Notes: generated from the letters alone by a model not told the origin. Shown: positions 7,834-15,638, numbered from the stretch's first letter. The stretch: DNA of 22,541 nucleotides from JAWXUU01 sp044426085 (GCA_044426085.1 JAWXUU010000022.1:1-22541); one strand, 5' to 3'. A program made the numbers and translations.

Positions 7834-7858
7834 GTTATTGATAATTATTATCAATAAC
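7834..7858. promoter_or_regulatory. Fur/PerR-type operator, 25-bp perfect palindrome
   Basis: The half-site GTTATTGATAAT is repeated inverted around the single base 7846, with all 12 positions matching. The inner 15 bases (7839-7853) match the Fur 7-1-7 pattern TGATAAT-N-ATTATCA exactly. It begins one base from the -10 box of rbr and spans the expected start site, a place where a bound repressor would block transcription. Fur and PerR cannot be told apart from the site alone. Confidence 0.85.
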
Positions 7859-7859
7859 T

Positions 7860-7888
7860 ATTATATCATAAATACAAGCTATTTTCAA
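7860..7888 (-). promoter_or_regulatory. Promoter for rbr
   Basis: TTGAAA (7883-7888) and TATAAT (7860-7865) on the minus strand, 17 bases apart. The operator follows immediately downstream. Confidence 0.8.
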
Positions 7889-7972
7889 GTGTTTTTTGAA
7901 AATATTTTTTCTTGGACGAATGTCTTTTTATGCACTTGAGATTTTCACTTGTTACGTGGGCGATATTTTGGG

Positions 7973-8007
7973 AAAAATAAAGGACAAGTTTTTCAAGCTT
8001 GTCCTTT
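7973..8007 (-). terminator. Intrinsic terminator of the long RNA
   Basis: A 10-bp perfect stem (AAAGGACAAG with CTTGTCCTTT, 7979-7988 and 7998-8007), 9-base loop, followed on the minus strand by TTATTTTT. Could also act weakly on the plus strand. Confidence 0.85.
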
Positions 8008-8858
8008 TGAATTCTTATATGTGAACTGCATAATGATATTTCACATAACATCTTGCAAGTTCTTTTTGTTTGCCTCGTTTTTTTATTCGATCAAACTTTT
8101 CATCATGTTTTTTTATTCATTCTGAAACTTTTTATTTGACGCAAAATCAAATAAGATATTGATAAATAAATGTATCCTACATCTATTCATGCGATGTTAT
8201 TTTTTCACCTTCGCATGCCTTTATCATTTACAACTGCATGTCTACTTTCGCATTATGCTTTCGACATTTCTTTTTAGATTTTTTTGTAGATTTTCTAAAA
8301 GATTACAGATATTGTGATATCCATACGGATATTATATTCAATTTTTGTTTTGTCTTATGGCTTTTTTGATAACTTTACCACACTGTTTATTACTTATTGT
8401 GGACGCATCCACTTTTGTGCTGGTGTGCTATCTGCAAGCCTCGCTTATTTCACAGTACATTGGAAACACCTTCCTTTGTTTGGTTATTGTTGCTGAAATC
8501 TGCGATCATCAATTCTATCTCCCGCAGTATTTTTTTGCCAGCTGAATGCTTTTGCATTCTCCCGAATTTTTAATGACAATCAAAAACTCGTCTTGCAGTT
8601 CAATTTTGAACCGCTGTCGCAACCCTTTGTTTGCTACCTTGCAAGTTCCCCATTGAACCTTTTTGTGCCTTTCGGCTTTTTTGTTTGTACCTGCAATTTT
8701 CACAAATTTCAGATTTGCCAAGCTTTTAAATCACTTGCAAATTTTGTACTTTGATTTTCCTTTTAACAATGTCGACTTTATGAATATTTTTTCTAGGCCT
8801 CGTCCTTAAATCAATAGTTTTGTCGTTTTGTTTTTAAGAGTTTCGAAACATCTTTTGT
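7973..8858 (-). ncRNA. Candidate long structured non-coding RNA (about 885 nt), family not recognised
   Basis: The stretch has a good minus-strand promoter (8865-8892) and a strong terminator (7973-8007), and its longest reading is a 68-codon TTG frame without a Shine-Dalgarno. It is dense in hairpins. Seen on the RNA strand: GCC-GAAA-GGC with a GNRA loop (near 8668-8678), an AGGUUC/GAACUU stem (near 8642-8660), an 8-bp stem with a U-G pair (8595-8614), GAAUGC-AAAA-GCAUUC (8544-8559), GUGGA-UGCG-UCCAC (8399-8412), a 6-bp stem (8317-8332), AUGUC/GACAU enclosing two GAAA stretches (8238-8267), CAUGCGA/UCGCAUG (8188-8217), AUGUA-GGA-UACAU (8170-8182), a 7-bp stem (8133-8153) and GAACU/AGUUC plus GCA/UGC (8023-8062). 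Its size is like OLE, ROOL or GOLLD RNAs, but I cannot match it to any. Confidence 0.65.
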
Positions 8859-8864
8859 ACTTTG

Positions 8865-8892
8865 ATAATATCATATATAAAAAATTTGTCAA
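8865..8892 (-). promoter_or_regulatory. Promoter of the long RNA
   Basis: Consensus TTGACA (8887-8892) and TATTAT (8865-8870) on the minus strand, 16 bases apart. The 14-base word starting within the -10 (8853-8866, ATCAAAGTACAAAA on the minus strand) is repeated exactly at 8742-8755. Confidence 0.75.
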
Positions 8893-8913
8893 TAGCATTT
8901 TATAAAAAAAATC

Positions 8914-8946
8914 ATAAAAAAACGGCTTTTTTTGAAAAAAACCGTT
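8914..8946 (-). terminator. Intrinsic terminator downstream of tetR
   Basis: AACGG/CCGTT (8921-8925 with 8942-8946) extended by seven A-T pairs, followed on the minus strand by a T-run. It separates tetR from the promoter of the long RNA. Confidence 0.8.
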
Positions 8947-9045
8947 CTTTTTGTTATATTTTTAGTTAAATTTTTGCTATTTTTTAAAAATTCCAACAAA
9001 CTTTTCACAAACTTTAACTTTGTCGGTGGAAAATTCAACTTTTAT

Positions 9046-9561
9046 TTACAGCTCTATAATGCATTCGGAAACCTTATCAATAATGATTTCCATTTCTTTT
9101 ATGATGACATTTTTATCATCGATACAGCTGATATAAATCAGCGCATAAAAACCGCCCAAAAGCAAATCCGCTTGCGTGCTTTGAATGTATTGTGCGATTT
9201 TGCCACGCACTTTTTGAAGTGGGGCTTCACTGCAATAGTCTTGGAAAATCACTTTATGGAAAAGTGCTTTTGCATAAAGTGCTTCATCGGCTAGCGTTTC
9301 AAAGAAAAGCAATAGTTTTTCTTTTGATGTTTCACCGCCTTTTGCATCGTGATATTCAAATATATGTTTCACTTCTTCTTCGCCGATTGCGTGATACAAA
9401 TCTTCCAAGTGTCTGAAGTGGGTGAAAAAAGTTGCTCTGGCAACGCCTGCATTTTTGGCGATGTCGGAAACTTTTATTTCGTTTAGACCGTTTTCTTCAT
9501 ATAATCTTTTGCCTGAGTGAAGAATGGCATTTCTCGTGCTCTGCTTTTTCGCTCGTTCCAT
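9046..9561 (-). CDS. TetR/AcrR-family transcriptional regulator
   Basis: The 171-residue protein has the N-terminal TetR helix-turn-helix (about residues 8-55), with the pattern AILHSGKRLYEENGLNEIKV, VSDIAKNAGVARATFF and THFRHLEDLY. The C-terminal ligand domain is not recognisable, so the inducer is unknown. The ATG has AGAGG 7 bases upstream. It follows ktrA by 69 bases on the same strand and ends before a terminator. A perfect 6-1-6 palindrome 27-40 bases upstream may be its own operator. No efflux or other obvious target gene lies next to it. Confidence 0.9.
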   Translation of the reverse strand: MERAKKQSTRNAILHSGKRLYEENGLNEIKVSDIAKNAGVARATFFTHFRHLEDLYHAIGEEEVKHIFEYHDAKGGETSKEKLLLFFETLADEALYAKALFHKVIFQDYCSEAPLQKVRGKIAQYIQSTQADLLLGGFYALIYISCIDDKNVIIKEMEIIIDKVSECIIEL

Positions 9562-9588
9562 ATTTTTACCTCTGTTCCTTCTTTTGTG

Positions 9589-9601
9589 TTGGCATTGCCA
9601 A
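9589..9601. promoter_or_regulatory. Possible TetR operator
   Basis: TTGGCA-T-TGCCAA is a perfect 13-base palindrome between ktrA and tetR, just upstream of the tetR Shine-Dalgarno. Autoregulation is inferred only from position and symmetry. Confidence 0.4.
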
Positions 9602-9630
9602 AATTTATTTGTTCTCTTAAAAAAATAGTA

Positions 9631-10308
9631 TTAATCAATAGTAAGTAATTTATTTGTCAGTTTTTCAATTGCTTCAGGCGATCCACCAAGCAAGATATGA
9701 TCTTTTGGTTTCACGATAGTTTCGCCGTCTGGGTTTGTGTTATCCGTTCCGTTTGCGTTTTTGATAAGGATAACGGAAAGTTCGAAATTTTTTCTTGTGT
9801 CGATTTGGATAAGTGATTTATTCCACCATTTTTCCGGCGCTTCGATTTCTAGTATGCGATAGTTTGCAGAAAGTTCTGTCATATCGGCATAGTTTGGGTT
9901 GATAAGGCGAGACGCCATTTTCTTGCCCATCATTTCTTCGGGAACAACAACAACATTCGCGCCAATTTTTTGAAGTGCGGCTTGGTGCTTTTTGTTTTTA
10001 GCCTTTGCAAAAACAAACTTCACGCCCCTATCAAGACACATAAGTGTTATCAAAATGGAAGCTTCAAGGTCGCCCATACAAACGCAAACCACATCGAAAT
10101 TTCGAATACCAACAGACTGCAACACTTGTTCGTCACTGCCGTCGGCAACGATTGAATGGGTCACAATTTCCGCAAGGCGGTTGACTGCATCTTCATTTTT
10201 ATCAATAACCAAAACTTCTTTATCCATTTCCGCAAGTGTCGTTGCAAGGGCTGTGCCAAATCTTCCAAGACCGATAACAGCGAACTGGTTGAGTTCATTT
10301 TTTGCCAT
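9631..10308 (-). CDS. ktrA: Potassium uptake regulatory subunit KtrA/TrkA
   Basis: KtrA forms a cytosolic ring that binds nucleotide and gates the KtrB channel. The 225-residue protein has one RCK_N Rossmann domain (about 6-125, GLGRFG nucleotide loop, acidic strand end VLVIDKN) and one RCK_C domain (about 135-220), which is the Ktr layout rather than the duplicated TrkA of enterics. RCK_C of KtrA is a known c-di-AMP receptor in Bacillota. The ATG has AGGAG 9 bases upstream. It lies 27 bases after ktrB and is probably co-transcribed. Confidence 0.95.
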   Translation of the reverse strand: MAKNELNQFAVIGLGRFGTALATTLAEMDKEVLVIDKNEDAVNRLAEIVTHSIVADGSDEQVLQSVGIRNFDVVCVCMGDLEASILITLMCLDRGVKFVFAKAKNKKHQAALQKIGANVVVVPEEMMGKKMASRLINPNYADMTELSANYRILEIEAPEKWWNKSLIQIDTRKNFELSVILIKNANGTDNTNPDGETIVKPKDHILLGGSPEAIEKLTNKLLTID

Positions 10309-10335
10309 AATTGTTTTCTCCTGTGTTGCTTATTT

Positions 10336-11712
10336 TTATATAACTAGTTTTGCGCTAGGATGTTTTATGTTCAAGTGATTTTTCTTGTTTCCGCGAATGA
10401 AAATAAGTGAAAGACAAAGCGTGCCCAATCTTCCCACCAGCATCACCACCGAAAGAATCACCAGCGACGGATTCGACAAAGTGGCTGTTACGCCCCTTGA
10501 AAGACCAACCGTGCCGAAAGCTGAAATAACTTCAAAAATTATATCAGTAAGCGAAACAGCGTTGTTGCCGTGGGCAAGTTCGATTGTGAAAACCAATGTT
10601 GTCACAAAGCAAATAACCATCATCGCAAGAAAAACCGTTGCAACCGCTTTAAAGCATATGTTGTTTGCAATTTTTTTGCCACCAAGCAAAACTTCTTCTT
10701 CACTTTTTGCACCCGCAACAAAAATCATTATGATAATCAGAAGCGTTGTGGTTTTGATACCGCCACCCGTTGAAGCTGGCGAAGCACCCACGAACATGAA
10801 AAATTCTGTGAGCGAAACCGATGCGTGGGAAAGTCCACTTTGGCTTATGCTGGAAAATCCTGCCGTTCTTGGCATCACCGATTGAAAAAAGCTGTTCAAG
10901 ACTTTATCAAAAAACGACATTTGCCCAAGCGTTAGCGGATTGTTATATTCAAAGATGAAAAACAGCACCCACCCCAACGCAAGCAAAACTGCGGAAATCC
11001 CCAAAACTGCTTTCGTGTTTTGTTGAAGGTGTAGCCTTTCTTTTTTTGAAACCCTGATAATGTCAAGCAAAACACCAAACCCAAGCCCGCCAATAATAAC
11101 AAGCATTGCAACAGTTATCAAAATAAGCGGATCGGAATAGAACATCGTAAGTCCAACACCGCCACCCAAAATATCAAACCCCGCGTTGCAAAAAGCGGAA
11201 ACTGCGTGGAAAACACTAAGCCAAATTCCGTTGAGATATCCATACCTTGGAATAAAGAACATACTCAGCACAAACGCGCCGAGAAATTCAATCAGAAAAG
11301 TGAGTGCCATTATGTTTTGAGTTAGTTTCAAAAGCCCCGTGAGATTGCTGTCTGCATAAACTTCTTGCAAAACTAGCCTATCTTTCAAAGTGATTCTTTT
11401 GCCGACAAAAATAAACACCAGCGTCGCGAAGGTCATAAGTCCAAGTCCGCCACACTGAATTAAAATCAAAATAACAAGTTGCCCAAAAAAAGTGAAATTA
11501 CTAAGCGTATCAACAACCACAAGCCCCGTAACACAAACGGCACTTGTTGCGGTGAAAAGCGACTGCACAAAAGGGAAAAAACTTCCGCTTTTGTTGGAAA
11601 TTGGCAACATTAAAAGAGTCGTGCCAATGCAAATCAGCGCAATAAAGGTTAAAAATATGAGTAATACTGGAGGTAAACTCCACTTTTTTGACGTCGCAAG
11701 TTGATTTCTCAT
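10336..11712 (-). CDS. ktrB: Potassium channel/transporter subunit KtrB (TrkH family)
   Basis: KtrB is the membrane pore for Na-dependent K uptake. The protein has 458 residues, many hydrophobic segments and the four filter loops of the superfamily: AVCVTGLV, FCNAGFD, MPRTAGFSS and AFGTVGLS. I use the ATG at 11712; six extra codons from a TTG at 11730 are possible but overlap the -10 box. The -10 TATAAT ends 6 bases before the ATG, so the mRNA would begin at or near the A of the start codon, and no Shine-Dalgarno is present. The ispDF terminator upstream fits independent transcription. Confidence 0.95.
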   Translation of the reverse strand: MRNQLATSKKWSLPPVLLIFLTFIALICIGTTLLMLPISNKSGSFFPFVQSLFTATSAVCVTGLVVVDTLSNFTFFGQLVILILIQCGGLGLMTFATLVFIFVGKRITLKDRLVLQEVYADSNLTGLLKLTQNIMALTFLIEFLGAFVLSMFFIPRYGYLNGIWLSVFHAVSAFCNAGFDILGGGVGLTMFYSDPLILITVAMLVIIGGLGFGVLLDIIRVSKKERLHLQQNTKAVLGISAVLLALGWVLFFIFEYNNPLTLGQMSFFDKVLNSFFQSVMPRTAGFSSISQSGLSHASVSLTEFFMFVGASPASTGGGIKTTTLLIIIMIFVAGAKSEEEVLLGGKKIANNICFKAVATVFLAMMVICFVTTLVFTIELAHGNNAVSLTDIIFEVISAFGTVGLSRGVTATLSNPSLVILSVVMLVGRLGTLCLSLIFIRGNKKNHLNIKHPSAKLVI

Positions 11713-11718
11713 GCCCAA

Positions 11719-11747
11719 ATTATACCACAATCTATTTATTTTTACAA
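11719..11747 (-). promoter_or_regulatory. Promoter of ktrBA, apparently giving a leaderless mRNA
   Basis: TTGTAA (11742-11747) and TATAAT (11719-11724) on the minus strand, 17 bases apart; only TTGGGC separates the -10 from the ATG. Confidence 0.7.
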
Positions 11748-11779
11748 CTATTTGCTAAGGAAAAACTAGCAGATAATAT

Positions 11780-11810
11780 GTAAAAATAGCGTTTTGCACG
11801 CTATTTTTAC
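11780..11810 (-). terminator. Terminator between ispDF and ktrB
   Basis: A 12-bp perfect stem (GTAAAAATAGCG with CGCTATTTTTAC), 7-base loop; the arms supply A- and T-runs so it may work in both directions. It lies 54 bases after the ispDF stop. Confidence 0.75.
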
Positions 11811-11864
11811 TGTTGTTATATCCAATTTGCTACACTTTATACCATATTATTACTCTTTATATCA

Positions 11865-13262
11865 CTAATTCACCAATATAAAGCAACAGCAAGCAATTCC
11901 CTTTTCTTCACCGATAATCCCGAGTTTTTCCGTTGTTGTTGCACTGATTGAAACTTGCGATTTATTCACATTCAAAACGCCCGACAAAACAGATTGCATA
12001 TCGTCAATTTTTGGGGCAATCTTTGGTTTTTCCGCCATTATCATGCAAGAAACACTGACAATTTTTCTGCCCGCTTCATTCATCATCGCAACGCAACGCT
12101 CAAGCAAAATCACACTGTTGATACCGCGAAATTCTTCATCGGTGTCTGGAAATTGGTGTCCGATATCCTTTTTTCCGATAGCCGACAAAATCGCATCGCA
12201 AATCGCGTGAATCAAAACGTCGCCGTCTGAATGCGCAACCATGCCTTTGTTGTGTTGAAATTCCACACCGCCCAAAACGAACTTTTTGCCACTTTCAAGC
12301 TGGTGGACATCGTATCCAAACCCGCATGAATATGAAAGCCCCAAAACATCTTCTGGGTATGTGATTTTGAAGTTGCCCGCGCCACCTTGCACGTATCTGC
12401 AATCGTCATAAACAGCAGAATAAACTTGCGAATCATCCGTCAGCTCGTCTTCCACTTTGGAATAGGCATCATACAATCTTGCCATGTTGAAAGTTTGTGG
12501 GGTTTGGATTTGCACCACATCCCTATCCACATTTTCCAAAAGCAACGAGCCCTTGTGCTTGCGCATAGTATCCCTTGCGGGAACGGCGAGAACACCGCTT
12601 TTATACCGCCTTGCGTGGGTCACGGTTTTTGCAATCTGCTCGCGAGAAACAAATGGTCTTGCGCCGTCGTGAATTGCCACAACCGCGTCGCTGTGAATAG
12701 TTTTTGTCACTTGCAAAATCTTCACAAGTCCGTTTCGCACCGATTGTGTGCGAGTTTTTCCACCCACAACAAAAGTTAGCGATGGCGTTTTCATCTTCAG
12801 CCAAGAAAGCTCCCACATCTCCCAAAAAATCAGGCGGAATGTTTCTTCGTCCCACGGGATTTGCAGTTCGGGTTTTCTTCTTCTTTTACGCTTTTTATAA
12901 TAATCGTCAAACTCGCGCTGTGGAAAACAGAAACTTTCATAAAAAAGGTCAGACATTTCCGGCTTGCGAGTTCGCATTATGCCCGAATCAAGGTCGGTTC
13001 TGTGCATTGTGTGCCATGTTCGCACCTTTTTTTCGTGCTCCATTGCCACCATATAATTGAAAATATCGTGCAGTACAACCATTTTTTCGCGTGGCAAAAC
13101 AACCACGGTCACATCAAAGTCGCAAAACTTTTCCACCGCTGTTTTTGAAACACTGCCCGAAAACAATCGCGTGGACATCTTGTCCTTTTCAAACCGCGAA
13201 CTTGCTCCACCGCAAAGCACAATCGCAAACTTATATTTTCTTTTACCTTTGCCCTCTTCCAT
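11865..13262 (-). CDS. ispDF: Bifunctional IspD-IspF (MEP isoprenoid pathway) with a large insertion
   Basis: IspD makes CDP-methylerythritol and IspF makes the cyclic diphosphate. In the 465-residue fusion the IspD part (about 1-308) shows LCGGASSRF (16-24), IHDGARPFV (197-205), QTPQTF (253-258) and KITYPEDV (299-306). The IspF part (about 311-465) shows YDVH (D318, H320), HSDGDV (H344), DIGHQFPDTD and ATTTEKLG, so the metal ligands are present. K before ATTTEKLG, common in IspF, is S440. The segment between LP (56-57) and FVVGG (164-168) is about 107 residues instead of about 25. The extra part has a basic cluster KKRKRRRK (123-130) and a Trp-rich stretch (136-154). The ATG has GGGGAG upstream. 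Confidence 0.93.
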   Translation of the reverse strand: MEEGKGKRKYKFAIVLCGGASSRFEKDKMSTRLFSGSVSKTAVEKFCDFDVTVVVLPREKMVVLHDIFNYMVAMEHEKKVRTWHTMHRTDLDSGIMRTRKPEMSDLFYESFCFPQREFDDYYKKRKRRRKPELQIPWDEETFRLIFWEMWELSWLKMKTPSLTFVVGGKTRTQSVRNGLVKILQVTKTIHSDAVVAIHDGARPFVSREQIAKTVTHARRYKSGVLAVPARDTMRKHKGSLLLENVDRDVVQIQTPQTFNMARLYDAYSKVEDELTDDSQVYSAVYDDCRYVQGGAGNFKITYPEDVLGLSYSCGFGYDVHQLESGKKFVLGGVEFQHNKGMVAHSDGDVLIHAICDAILSAIGKKDIGHQFPDTDEEFRGINSVILLERCVAMMNEAGRKIVSVSCMIMAEKPKIAPKIDDMQSVLSGVLNVNKSQVSISATTTEKLGIIGEEKGIACCCFILVN

Positions 13263-13280
13263 ATTCTCCCCGCTTTCTAC

Positions 13281-13363
13281 GCAATATTTTATTGCAATGT
13301 AATTTTATCGCAATATTTTTGCCGTATATTTGATACAGCATATTTGATACCGTATATTTAATG
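13281..13363 (-). promoter_or_regulatory. Upstream region of ispDF: possible promoter and direct repeats
   Basis: On the minus strand TTGCGA (13308-13313) and TAAAAT (13286-13291) are 16 bases apart. TTGCGATAAAAT recurs as TTGCAATAAAAT 16 bases downstream. Further upstream a 14-base unit, consensus CNGNATATTTGATA, occurs three times head to tail (13322-13335, 13336-13349, 13350-13363, the last diverged). The repeats may bind a regulator; this is inference. Confidence 0.35.
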
Positions 13364-13364
13364 C

Positions 13365-13392
13365 AAAAAAAGGCGATTTGAATTTCGCCTTT
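13365..13392 (-). terminator. Intrinsic terminator of rqcP
   Basis: AAAGGCGA/TCGCCTTT (13369-13376 with 13385-13392) followed on the minus strand by T-run 13371-13365; starts 4 bases after the stop codon. Confidence 0.85.
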
Positions 13393-13395
13393 GTT

Positions 13396-13638
13396 TTATT
13401 CTATAATTTCATACATCTTGTCGGCGTCTTCCTTTTTCACAAAAGGACGCAAGTCTTTCACGATAAACTTCACGACTTTATCGCCAAAAGTTATCTCGCA
13501 AACATCGCCAACAACCAACGTTTTCGCCGGCTTAGCAGGCTTGCCATTAACAAGCACACGCCCCGAATCACTAGCATCTTTCGCCACCGTGCGACGCTTG
13601 AGTATCCTAGATACTTTCAAAAATTTGTCTAATCTCAT
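13396..13638 (-). CDS. rqcP: S4-domain protein RqcP (Hsp15/YabO-like)
   Basis: An 80-residue single S4 RNA-binding domain: MRLDKFLKVSRILKRRTVAK, then GRVLVNGKPAKPAKTLVVGD, then a short beta tail. RqcP binds the 50S subunit with RqcH and promotes alanine tailing of stalled chains. Length and motif fit YabO of Bacillus (about 86). The ATG has GGGGG 8 bases upstream. It is flanked by repeat copy C upstream and its own terminator downstream, without its usual Bacillus neighbours yabP and yabQ. It could be another small S4 protein, but the match is good. Confidence 0.88.
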   Translation of the reverse strand: MRLDKFLKVSRILKRRTVAKDASDSGRVLVNGKPAKPAKTLVVGDVCEITFGDKVVKFIVKDLRPFVKKEDADKMYEIIE

Positions 13639-13706
13639 TTGTAGCCCCCTTTTGATTGCCCGCCATGCAGGATTTTGATTTGAAGTGCTTTTGGCAACGC
13701 TTTTGT

Positions 13707-13934
13707 AAAGTGAAAAGTGAAAAGTGAAAAGTGAAAATTAATGTAAGCACTTGCTTCGCTCGTGCACTCAATTTTTAAGTCTTTTTTACTAGATAAATTA
13801 CAACGTGTTAAAGCGTTTGGCTTTTAGTAGCCAAATATAATTGAAATGCATGTAGCGATAGCGAAATGCTTTACCACAATTTTCACTTTTCACTTTTCAC
13901 TTTTCACTTTAAAAAAAAATCTTCGATTTTTTTT
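13707..13934. repeat. Family 1 palindromic repeat, copy C
   Basis: GTGAAAA heptamers (13708-13737), arm GCACTTGCTTCGCTCGTGCA (13747-13766), core hairpin TTTGGCT/AGCCAAA (about 13817-13836), divergent right arm (13847-13880, of the copy B type) and TTTTCAC heptamers (13880-13910) that mirror the left array. It ends in a 10-bp hairpin around TTC (13912-13934) that overlaps the stop codon of the adjacent peptidase gene. Confidence 0.78.
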
Positions 13935-14631
13935 AGTCTCTATTTGCTAACATCAAGAATCTCAAGAACCACAACATTGATGTTACGAAGCTTGCCATGT
14001 ATGTGAGTGCTGCTGCGTCGAGCACTTTTTTTGCGCCGTCGGCTTCTTCTTTTGTTAGAATTCCGCAAGATTGCAAGTTGACATATGCTCTTTTTGAAGC
14101 GTTGAATTCCACAGGCAGAGTCACAAGCGAGAAAATCATCATCGCGCCATAGAAAACCAAACCTGCGTTGATATACATTGTGGAATAAATCCCGCCGATA
14201 CCAAAGAAGATACCCGCAAACATAATGATTGGGAACACCTTTGATGTGAAGTTGACAACAGGCACCAGCCTATTTCTCACTTTAAGCATGAAATATCCTG
14301 ATTTTGCTTGTTCAACGTGTCCGCATTCGTGCGCCGCAACCCCAACAGCCGCGAGCGATGTTGAATTATAAACACCTTGCGAAAGTGCAACCACGTCGGT
14401 TGACGGATTGTAGTGGTCTGTGAGCGTGCCACCGATTTGCGTTATTGAAACGCCGTATATATTCTTTTTTGCAAGAAGTTCACGCGCCACCATTTCGCCT
14501 GAAATGCCGTTGCGATTGCCTTTGCGTGAGTATTTTTGGAATGTTGTTTTAACTTTTGATTGGGCGTATATCCCAAGAATCAAGCCTGGAAGAACAAATA
14601 AAATCCCCCAAAAATCATATAAAAACCACAT
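13933..14631 (-). CDS. yugP: Membrane zinc metallopeptidase, YugP family
   Basis: The 232-residue protein has an N-terminal membrane segment (about 5-22), the catalytic HECGH (101-105) in VGVAAHECGHVEQ, and three hydrophobic segments after it. This is the layout of the YugP (zinc peptidase type 2) family, whose substrate is not known. The ATG has AGGAG 11 bases upstream. It is 132 bases after the phospholipase-like gene; that gap carries a small palindrome GGGCAATGCCC and a T-rich stretch but no clear terminator. Its stop codon is inside the end hairpin of repeat copy C. Confidence 0.9.
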   Translation of the reverse strand: MWFLYDFWGILFVLPGLILGIYAQSKVKTTFQKYSRKGNRNGISGEMVARELLAKKNIYGVSITQIGGTLTDHYNPSTDVVALSQGVYNSTSLAAVGVAAHECGHVEQAKSGYFMLKVRNRLVPVVNFTSKVFPIIMFAGIFFGIGGIYSTMYINAGLVFYGAMMIFSLVTLPVEFNASKRAYVNLQSCGILTKEEADGAKKVLDAAALTYMASFVTSMLWFLRFLMLANRD

Positions 14632-14763
14632 AATTATGTTTTCTCCTTTTTATAGGGCAATGCCCTTTTTGTGAGTTCATAATACCGCATTTTTTTTAAC
14701 AGAATATAAAGTCAGCAAAAAATCGCGTATTTTTTATATTGTTTTTTGCCAAAATGTCACGAT

Positions 14764-15627
14764 TTATACGTATTTCTCGCTGTATCTGCCATTGAAATCT
14801 GTGGTGTGCGTAAATTCATATTTTTCACCACTTGCAATACACGCGTTGATTTTTTCCACTTCGGCATAAAATTTTTCCATTGTTGCATCAATTATTTCTG
14901 GGATAGACATGTTGAAAGTTTCACCTTCATGCGTCCAATCTGCCTTTTCAAGGTTCATTACTTTTTCGTTCACGTCATCCTTGAAGTGACACATGAAATA
15001 CCCCTTTGCACTTTTCGGTTCGGCAATCTTGAAAATCCACTTAAACATGTTTTTATTGAAAACTTTGCCAGAAAGCGCAAGCAATTTGCAACCTTTTTTG
15101 ATCGCGTTCACAGAAATTTCCTGCATATCTTGGTTTTGCCAAACTTCATAAACCACACGTTGGAAATTCTTGTCGTACTTCATTTCTTTTGTTGGATCGA
15201 AAGTTGAAATCTCTTTGCCGTATTCCATTTTGTAAAGCAAAAGGTCGATTTCCGATTCGTTTTGCATGTGGATATACTTGAAATTTTCGCCGTTCTGGAA
15301 TTCTTCAAGCCAATTTATATACGGGTGGATTGTTGTGTCGCCAAAATAATGAAGCAAAATCCCCAATATATAACCCTTCTTGATTTCGTAGTTTTCATCC
15401 GCCGTGTTTTTCAAATCCTCAAAGCACTTTTCAAAAAAATACTTCGGCACAAACCTGTGAAAAGTGTGCCCAAACGCACTTTCTGCCGTTTGCTTGAAAA
15501 TAGCCGCATAAAACAAATAATCCGGCCCCTCAACCCCAAAAAGCATGCCCTGCATCTCCTTTTCGTTAAGCCCAAGCGCCACTTCCGCCCTTTTGGCAGT
15601 TATATAATGTGTTGTGAAATCAGACAT
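14764..15627 (-). CDS. Zinc-dependent phospholipase C-family protein
   Basis: The 287-residue protein has the pattern of the zinc-dependent phospholipase C family: H7 near the N-terminus, GPDYLFY (34-40), HTFH (54-57) and LLHYFGDTTIHPYI (92-104), which supply the expected His and Asp ligands. No signal peptide is visible, so unlike secreted clostridial alpha-toxin it is probably intracellular and not a toxin; related cytosolic proteins are common in Clostridia and their substrate is unknown. The ATG has AAAGGGG 4 bases upstream. The hairpin of repeat copy D (15639-15655) lies just before it in the leader. Confidence 0.8.
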   Translation of the reverse strand: MSDFTTHYITAKRAEVALGLNEKEMQGMLFGVEGPDYLFYAAIFKQTAESAFGHTFHRFVPKYFFEKCFEDLKNTADENYEIKKGYILGILLHYFGDTTIHPYINWLEEFQNGENFKYIHMQNESEIDLLLYKMEYGKEISTFDPTKEMKYDKNFQRVVYEVWQNQDMQEISVNAIKKGCKLLALSGKVFNKNMFKWIFKIAEPKSAKGYFMCHFKDDVNEKVMNLEKADWTHEGETFNMSIPEIIDATMEKFYAEVEKINACIASGEKYEFTHTTDFNGRYSEKYV

Positions 15628-15638
15628 AAAACCCCTTT

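Noticed and set aside
8515..8721. 68-codon minus reading inside the long RNA region
   Set aside because: Starts with TTG, has no Shine-Dalgarno, resembles no family I know, and its sequence is made of the RNA hairpins.
14764..15627. Secreted alpha-toxin-like phospholipase
   Set aside because: No signal peptide and no C-terminal membrane-binding domain; only the catalytic family fold is supported.
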